Source: Carpediemonas membranifera (taxonomy: Eukaryota; Fornicata). From it: DNA of 57,795 nucleotides. Position numbers and translations under genes: made by a program. The notes beneath the pieces were generated by a model. That model did no database searches and had not been told where the DNA came from. It saw nothing but the letters and a program-made list of their open reading frames with translations. Below, piece by piece: positions 51,620 through 57,795 of the stretch; the first letter of the stretch is position 1; each line of letters begins with the position of its first letter. The stretch spans positions 1 to 57,795 of the forward strand of contig JAHDYR010000054.1 of the NCBI GenBank assembly GCA_019828565.1, in the 5' to 3' direction.

Positions 51620-53508
51620 TTACTCGGGAACTCCACGCTTAACGTCCTCGGCATCAACAACTCTCTTTTCGCGATCCTTATCGACTGCCTTGCGCTTGAT
51701 ATAAGTCGTATGAGCCTTTCTCTTACCACCCTTTGAACGTTTGCGGACAAATAGCGTCGCATGCTCATCCTTGACGACCACAATAGCTTGCGCCGCAGCC
51801 ACATCTTCATCAGATCCACGCCGGACCATGCCGGACTCATAAACTTCCGTCAAATGCATCCGCACAATATACTTGTCATGGTACGTCAACATCTTGACCC
51901 AGATAACGACTACAGTCTTGCTCTTCAGAGCTGACCAGGCCATGACACCAAAGTTGCTGTACCAATCAGTGGCATCGTCGAACATCAGGGTGGGCACGAA
52001 CACGTTAGACGTCTCAAGCCTCAGCCTCTCGCCAGCATCGGAGAATCCCCAGGCGCGCACCTCCTCCCTCACTGCTGCCACTTCCTCTGCCGCAAACTTC
52101 TTGTCGAACTCGCCATTCTCAACCTTCTGCAGGCAGTAGCCGATGCACAATCCATCCGGGTTGACTGCAATCTTCCGCCAACTCTTACGATCTTTGAGAA
52201 CTCGCTCGCCTACCTTGTCGTACTCCACGTCGATGTACTTCTGCCTATCAACGTCGCTCCGTAAGTATATCTGCATAGGGGGAACATTGGCAGGCGTCGG
52301 AGAGTGCTGTTTGATGATAGCCTTCATCTCTGGCGACAGACCGAGGTCGAGAGGTGGGACCGTTATGAACTTCTGGCCCCCGTACCTCATCATGGTGCTA
52401 TTGATCCGAGTCCATAAGGCTCCAGTCACATTGTTCCTCTGGAACAGTACCATCAAGGCAGCGAGAGGAACGTAGCGGTCAAGCTCCACTGTTGCCTCCT
52501 CGGCGCGCCTGACAAGCTCAGCCCAGTTGTCCTCGAGTTCATCGGCGAGCGCTTCAAGCCCAGCCTCACTCGCGCGTGCCAACTCTGCTTGAGTAAACTG
52601 ATGGATCGCCTGATCCTCGGCCTTCTGCTGACCTAACTCAGCTTCAAGTCTCTTCTGGGACTCCTCAGACTCTCTGTTAGCCTGTTCAAGCGCCTCCCTC
52701 GCCTCCCTCTCCTCAGCAAGCCGTTTTATCAAGGGGCTCGTACTGCTCCAACAAGCGCACAGACTCAGGGACATCATCAAGGCCTGCAATGGTGTCGTCT
52801 AGCTGCTGAAGGAGAGAACCAACGGTGTCTGTGTCGTCCACATCAGACTCTACGTCGATGTCTTGATCAGTCTGGGGCAAAGGAACGCCGTCACCCCTGC
52901 ATGGCGGCCGGTTCAGAGTGGTCATCAGACTCGGACTCGTCAGTGTCGGAAAATTCATCGTGTGTCGTGGACTCTGCGTCGACAACCGGAAGCGGCTGAG
53001 GGGCAGCAACGACGGCAGAAGGCTTGGTGGCTGCTGCTGAGTGGTCCTGGGCCCGGACTAACTCCTCTTGGACCTTCATCAGAGCAGCAGTCGATGAGGC
53101 GAGCTCCTTCTCAAGACGAGCGATCTTCCTCTTCAGAGGAGCTGACGGATCGAGCGAACCGATCTTAGCCAACTCCTCGGCCAGCTTCTCTGAGCCAGCG
53201 AAGGACAGCTTCTTGCTGAGCTGGGCGTGGGCGATAAACTGGCCAAATTGGCCTGCCGGAACACGAGAATCGAGTTTCTTCGAGTCCTTGTGGCGCAACA
53301 CAAGGTGGAATGCGCGGTAAATCTCAACCTGCTTCTCAACAGGGAGCGAGTCGACGCCGACTAGAGCCTTATGAACAGATTTGGCGGTGAAGTGGTCACA
53401 AAAACTTCCGTCGGAATGCCTCAATTGTGTCGGGAGAGTCAAAGTCGACCTCGCAGAGGTAGTTGCGGTTAGTTGCGTCACATATCGCGCGTAGTTTGGC
53501 AACTCCAT
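51620..53508 (-). CDS. Coiled-coil protein with OTU-like peptidase domain
   Basis: ATG 53508, about 20 nt after GCGCACTTTAAG. Helical N-terminus, a leucine-rich coiled coil (KRKIARLEKELASS), an acidic DEFSDTDESESDD block, and a second coiled coil with EEREAREALEQANRESEE. Then comes the OTU-like domain: KSWRKIAVNPDGLCIGYC (cysteine motif) and VVVKDEHATLFVRKRS (His). A strongly basic tail follows. Frame changes at C4/G4-type runs near 52895 and 52735. It is the fuller version of the truncated gene at 2021-3562. The OTU matches that of the caspase-OTU fusion at 7687. Confidence 0.7.
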
Positions 53509-54082
53509 AGTCGTGAACGTGCTGGCTTAAAGTGCGCTTCAACGGGAACCCGAAAACAACGTTGATCGTACGAATGCTGATCAGACGGACGCAAACGAAG
53601 AACAGAGGGTCATCAGAGACGATGCCGTGATCTTGCAGCCAGGTTATACGGCTCTTTGTGGACGAAAGGGCGTCGTATGCACGGAATGAATCATCTGTGT
53701 AAATAGGACCGTGAAAAATGAAAGTGACATACCAGAATCGTCAGGAGCAAGCATTGTCTCCTTCAGTTTGCCGAGAGAGATGATGTCTTCGTTAACCATT
53801 GTCAATTTGGTCCTCAGAAGACTTTCTCGAAAAATGAAATACGTTTTTATCTCAATAAATATTGCCAGCTGTCATGTAAATACCTCCGATCAGCCATAAA
53901 GACCCAAGAGCTACCCCTTGGCCGATTTTTCAGCTCATTCTGCACCTGCGCTGTTTTGGCCGTTTTTCGATGGGCATCTCATCGCTCCATTTTCGATTTT
54001 GTCAATTTGGTCCTCAGAGGACACAGATTAAATTTTTCAGTGTCCTCTGAGGACAACATTGACAGGATTTGTAGCTTATCCA
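53509..54082. promoter_or_regulatory. Intergenic with hairpin 54010-54054
   Basis: No gene recognised. GTCCTCAGAGGACA (54010-54023) pairs perfectly with TGTCCTCTGAGGAC (54041-54054). The word TTGGTCCTCAGA also occurs near 53809. The hairpin is at the position taken by a different hairpin (4026-4093) in the left copy of the following repeat. Confidence 0.55.
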
Positions 54083-54407
54083 TGGCCAGAAACTGAAATC
54101 GCTGAAAAGCTCAGAGACGTCGTTATATCATCTATAACGGCATCTCTGAGCTTTTTGGGCGCACGGTTTCATCGTGACGTGGAGATCGATGGTGGTGAAA
54201 ATGAAGAATTGACTAGGAGAGCTCTACGCTTGCATGCAGCCTTCTATTAGCTTGTTGATGTTGGTTATATGCTTCTTTTTCGTTCTCGATGCGTGTGGAT
54301 GAGTATTCTGTTGCAAGATTCATTTTGATGGACTGATGTTGGTTATAGAGGATAAAAGGCACCAGAATGGATCATATGCATGCTATAAACCCGTTCTGTG
54401 CCGTTGG
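54083..54407. repeat. Dispersed repeat, copy 2
   Basis: Near-identical to 4111-4437. In the plus frame it reads PWPETEIAEKLRDVVISS, then ELTRRALRLHAAFY and stop (54250). After that come GGATAAAAGG and TGCTATAAAC, TATA-like elements that may serve the gene starting at 54483. Confidence 0.7.
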
Positions 54408-54482
54408 AATACCATAGCTGCGCAGCAATGTCGAGAGTCACAGTTCATTTCACATTTTCACACGCATTTTAAGGAAACAGCG

Positions 54483-55245
54483 ATGGCAAGAAGTAAACAA
54501 GGCAATATACAGGCCACTGAAGCTCAAAAGGAGAGGAGAATGGCTCTTGGCAAGAAAGCGCAGCAAAAAGAGCCAGAGCAAGTCCAACAAGTCCACGAAA
54601 ACAGCCCGAAAAGCTCACAAGACGCCCATCGAGATCGTTCAGACCTTTATCAGCAATTTCCTCCTTAATAATGACGATATTACCCGCGCAAACGGATGGG
54701 TTGTCGACTTCAGCCAGAAGTTTGCCGCCGAGGTCCCTAAAATGAAAGTAGCCTCCTTGAAGAAGGACAAGCTCTACGGCAATCTCCAGTCGGTCGAAGA
54801 GATCAGCCGCAAGTGGCAGGGAGGCGGTGATGAGGACAAGCGTCACCGCTTCAAGGCTCTCCTCAGTCTTGACGCCCAGACAGATGAGCTGGACACGGAC
54901 GACCCACTCATCGCGACTGTCCGCGAGATGGATGATGCCTTTCACCGCATTCCCATCGCCTACCGGGCTAAGGTCCATGCCTTCGCTGCTTCATCGTGCG
55001 GTGTGACGGTCGATGATGTCAAGCTCGTCCTGAGCAAGCCTTGCCGTGACCGCGACGCGGATCTCATCTTCGCCAGACCCACCAGAGTTCTGAAGAAGGA
55101 GGCTAAGACACTCAGTCAGCTCACTTCTGTCATTGCCAAGCGGAATGCGGAACGTGCTGAGGCAGAATCGCGTGATGTGCTGCGTCGCAAGGTATACCAA
55201 GCCATCATGAATTACTACTTAGAGTGTTCGGCACAGGAGCTATAA
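54483..55245 (+). CDS. Basic-tail protein, paralogue of the H3-mimic gene
   Basis: ATG 54483, 10 nt after CGCATTTTAAGG. Begins MARSKQGNIQATEAQKERR, recalling ARTKQ of H3 and of the gene at 7625. After a frame change near 54550 it continues ARKRSKKSQSKSNKSTKTA with RKAHKTP, a lysine/arginine/serine tail of histone-like composition. The rest is helical and ends LRRKVYQAIMNYYLE, aligning with MEVEIYQFLREL of the left gene, and LKKEAKTLSQLTS aligns with RKKLRNHLSMT. So the two are one family with variable, H3-like N-termini. Function unknown. Confidence 0.6.
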
Positions 55246-55461
55246 ATTCTTGTTTTATTTTCATTTCATTTACACTTCTTCGTCATCCTCAACGGAAATA
55301 TTCCATTCACTGTCCCAGAAGTTGGCTTTTCTTCTCCTTACGCATCTCGGTCCTCGTTTCCTTGATCTCTTTGACCAGCGTGAAAGAACGAAGGTTGTAA
55401 TGGCGGATAATCATCAACTTCTGCCTGATGCGGGTGACGTTAGGCCGTTTTTGCCGCACGT

Positions 55462-56197
55462 TCACGGCGCACGGACACACGGGTGCGTTCCCACGAACGA
55501 GTCAACACTCCTCTTGTCGGAAGCAGGCATCCCATGAGCGTGCTGATCAAGTCTATTACCATGGTTGGTCACGCGGATCAACGTAGAGCCTTGCATTATC
55601 ATCCCACAGCACTCTGTCAGGCTCTTGCCGAGGTTGGTCCACTTGTTGGGGCCCATCGTGCCCTCCATCGTGACAATGGCAAGTGGGTTGCCCCCGTGTC
55701 CACCAGCTGCTCGACCTGCGACGGGTCCGATGACTCCTTGAGGCCAAAGGACGCATACATGTCCTGGAGTCGCTTGTCGCACTGCAGTCGGACGAGTTCT
55801 TCGGCAGATGCTATGCTAAGAAGCACCCTCGCGAACCCAAGACCTCTGCAGGAGACGGCTGTCCGTAAGCCGATGACAAACCGCTCCTGGTGCAGTTGTC
55901 CGCTCAGGGTCTGCCCCTCCCTGTACGACTCGCGGAAGAGAAGGCATGCAGCCTTGATGTTGTCCATCTCAACCCCACGAATTGCGATGAGACTGTGTTA
56001 ACAAGAAGTGTAGTGGGTCTGACATACATGACGAATGAATAGTTCAGACAGTCGAGGTTCGAAGTCGCCAGATCTCTGTTGAAGAAGGCCCTGACAGACG
56101 GCAAGAGCTCAGACTTGTCTGAAAGCTTGACATATTGAATATAGGCCTTGTGTTGCGATAAATTCATCGTCAGCCATGTCGGAAGTGGCGTTTCCAT
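55462..56197 (-). pseudogene. Unrecognised protein, frame-broken
   Basis: ATG 56197 (METPLPTWLTMNLSQHK). Three minus frames follow each other: AFFNRDLATSNLDCLNY, then DNIKAACLLFRESYREGQ with QERFVIGLRTAVSCRGLG, then GNPLAIVTMEGTMGPNKW. Helical in the first part, more mixed at the end. I cannot assign a family. The hairpin AACTACCAA...TTGGTAGTT (56239-56274) lies 42 nt upstream, matching that of the caspase-like gene. Confidence 0.45.
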
Positions 56198-56461
56198 TGT
56201 TTTTCACCAAACAAGTGACGTAATGTGAAAAATTGTGAAACTACCAATGTTGGTAAAAAAAAAATTTGGTAGTTGGGGAAACACACCAAAATGGGATGTA
56301 CTGACCAATAAAACTCCTTTTACTCACTACTCAGCGCGTGCATGACCGCAAATGCAGCAAACAAGCTCCCTCACCCATGTCTGCCAACTCGCAAAACCAT
56401 CACCCCAGACTCTTCGTCCCATGCCAAAGCCGTATAATCGTTGACGTACTGCCACATCTCG

Positions 56462-57290
56462 TCAACGAGCTCCTGGAAGAGGCGCACCACCGCCGCCGTG
56501 GCATGGAATTGGTGCCTTGCCTCCATGTGGCTGCGAATGGCGAACCATGAGCGAGCTTGTCTGCAGCATTGGTGGACTCGGACACGACGAAGCCTGTTCA
56601 GCGGGGACTGAGTAGTCCTGGCGACCGAACGAGCGAATACCCGTTAAGAACGTGCAGATGAGGGTGGTCTGCTCGGTCAAACACAGCTTCTCGATCATGG
56701 CCGACCTGTGCAACTCGGCTCGGACCTCCTGGTTCTTGATGAACTCTCTCTCAAAGAACTCCTCGAGGAGGTAAAAAGAGGAATTCGGAGATGATCGTGA
56801 AGAAGAGGCTGGGCAGTGAGCCTGCTGTTGACATAGAGTGTCTGGGCACATGGCTTCTCCGCCTTGTCTGCTTGCCCAGGAGGGAGCAACGCCAGCTTTG
56901 TCTGCGTGCCTGCAGACTGAGCATGACGTGGAACAGGTGGCACATGGACGCGGCCAAGAAGTGGAATGCGACTTTGCTGTCGGTGACAGGCCTCGGTTGA
57001 GTAGTAAAGAGCCTGGAGATAGCCAATGAGTCGCACAATATCTGGACGGACTCAGGAAGAGCCTCGTAATCCTCGTTCGTGGTGTTCGCCATGCGAACTC
57101 TGGCAGCAGACTGCTCGCTGCACCCGACAGTGCGGTCAATACTGCGGTTGGATGACATGCGCTGGAGCTTGCGCTTGTCTACGGCAGTTGCGTTCCGATC
57201 AGCGGGGAAGCTGGCGCATAGCCGTGCCACTTGCTCGAGCAGGCGGTGCGAGTTGTGCATGATCGGAGGACAAAAAGACAACTCGCTCCG
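56462..57290 (-). pseudogene. Unrecognised helical protein, frame-broken
   Basis: Coding character is seen from about 57290 (HNSHRLLEQVARLCASF) through MSSNRSIDRTV (ATG 57158) and MANTTNEDYEALPESVQIL to AFHFLAASMCHLFHVML. After a frame change it continues LLEEFFEREFIKNQEVRAEL and LCLTEQTTLICTFLTGIRSF. Weak resemblance to the antisense gene inside the chromovirus. The minus frame stays open to 57662 with low-complexity sequence that I doubt is coding. Nothing further is recognised to the window end. Confidence 0.4.
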
Positions 57291-57795
57291 TGTGGATGAC
57301 TCGGGGCTCTGGCCGGTTCTCGAAGATGGCCCTCTTGTCGGAGAAGTTGCCATACTCCTCTTTCGGGTCCTGCACACGGTCGGGGTCGGCTCCTGCACGG
57401 CGTGGAACGCTGCCTTCTGCTCGAGCAAATCATGCAAGGTGACCCGAGAGGGCGCCGGAATGGGGTGCAGCGCCTTGTGGTCTCGACGGATGCTGTTGAA
57501 GGGCTGGGGATAGTGCCCTCCATTACCCTCGATGCCGGATGACAGCTTCCTTGATGGCCGCGTGATCGCCCATGACGATGACTTGGTCGAAGGTGGTGAC
57601 CTGGCCGCTCCTCTGATCGGTGGTATGAGGGGCTTGATAGATCCGCTCGACTTCTTCCTCAACGAGTTGAAGGTTTCCTCTCCTCCGTCAGCTCCTTCTC
57701 ACCGGCAAGACACTCCAACGAGTCTTGGAAGGGGGGGAGTGATGCGGTTAGGGAACGTGAAGCCTGACGGGTCGTAGATGCGGATCTTGAACGTT

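Noticed and set aside
1-57795. Giant-virus or Polinton integration
   Set aside because: Small SET, OTU, caspase-like and kinase genes would suit such a source, but no family-B polymerase, capsid, packaging ATPase or Polinton integrase is seen.
1-57795. CRISPR arrays, bacterial operons, Shine-Dalgarno sites
   Set aside because: The sequence is eukaryotic; no regularly spaced repeats were found.

Overview
This window is eukaryotic nuclear DNA from a microbial eukaryote. A chytrid-like or other early-diverging fungus, or a protist, would fit, but the host cannot be fixed from the sequence. The evidence is two perfect eukaryotic tRNA-Leu(CAG) genes without an encoded CCA, a chromodomain Ty3/gypsy retrotransposon, a LINE with tail repeats and target-site duplications, several families of tyrosine-recombinase (YR) retroelements with split direct repeats, and proteins with SET, PHD-like, OTU-like, caspase-like and CDC7-like kinase domains. 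Many reading frames break at homopolymers (G4, A5, C4). Some frameshifts may therefore be sequencing or assembly errors rather than decay, and frame-broken genes below are given as merged intervals.

Layout. (1) 0-13.6 kb is a gene cluster on both strands: zinc-finger remnant, caspase-like remnant, truncated coiled-coil/OTU gene, kinase remnant, degenerate SET gene, a protein with a histone H3 N-terminal-tail mimic, a caspase-like/OTU fusion, a CDC7-like kinase, a HEPN-like gene and a PHD/RING-like gene. (2) 14-47.8 kb is a nested retroelement array, almost all on the minus strand. It holds fragments (RNase H piece, YR family f5), tRNA-Leu copy 1, YR family f1 copy 1, chimeric pieces, and YR family f4 split inside gag by a complete chromovirus (25412-31453). 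Then come tRNA-Leu copy 2, YR family f2, f1 copy 2 head-to-tail behind f2, a duplicated chimeric junction, an OTU-encoding LINE, and another f2 fragment carrying a perfect 112-bp palindrome. (3) 47.8-57.8 kb is a second gene cluster with the same families as region 1: PHD-like, caspase-like, SET, coiled-coil/OTU, a paralogue of the H3-mimic protein, and two unrecognised genes. It shares a ~325-bp non-coding or partly coding repeat with region 1.

How the parts may work together (inference). The two clusters carry paralogous sets of a putative histone-methyl writer (SET), a reader-type zinc finger (PHD-like), a peptide that copies the H3 tail around Lys4, a kinase, and two peptidase families. 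Most genes start just downstream of a short motif resembling GCRCANTTTAA/T, and several have a perfect hairpin in the 5' region. The YR retroelement gag genes use the same motif. This looks like an undescribed, mobile or rapidly duplicating chromatin-targeting gene set embedded in a retroelement-rich compartment.
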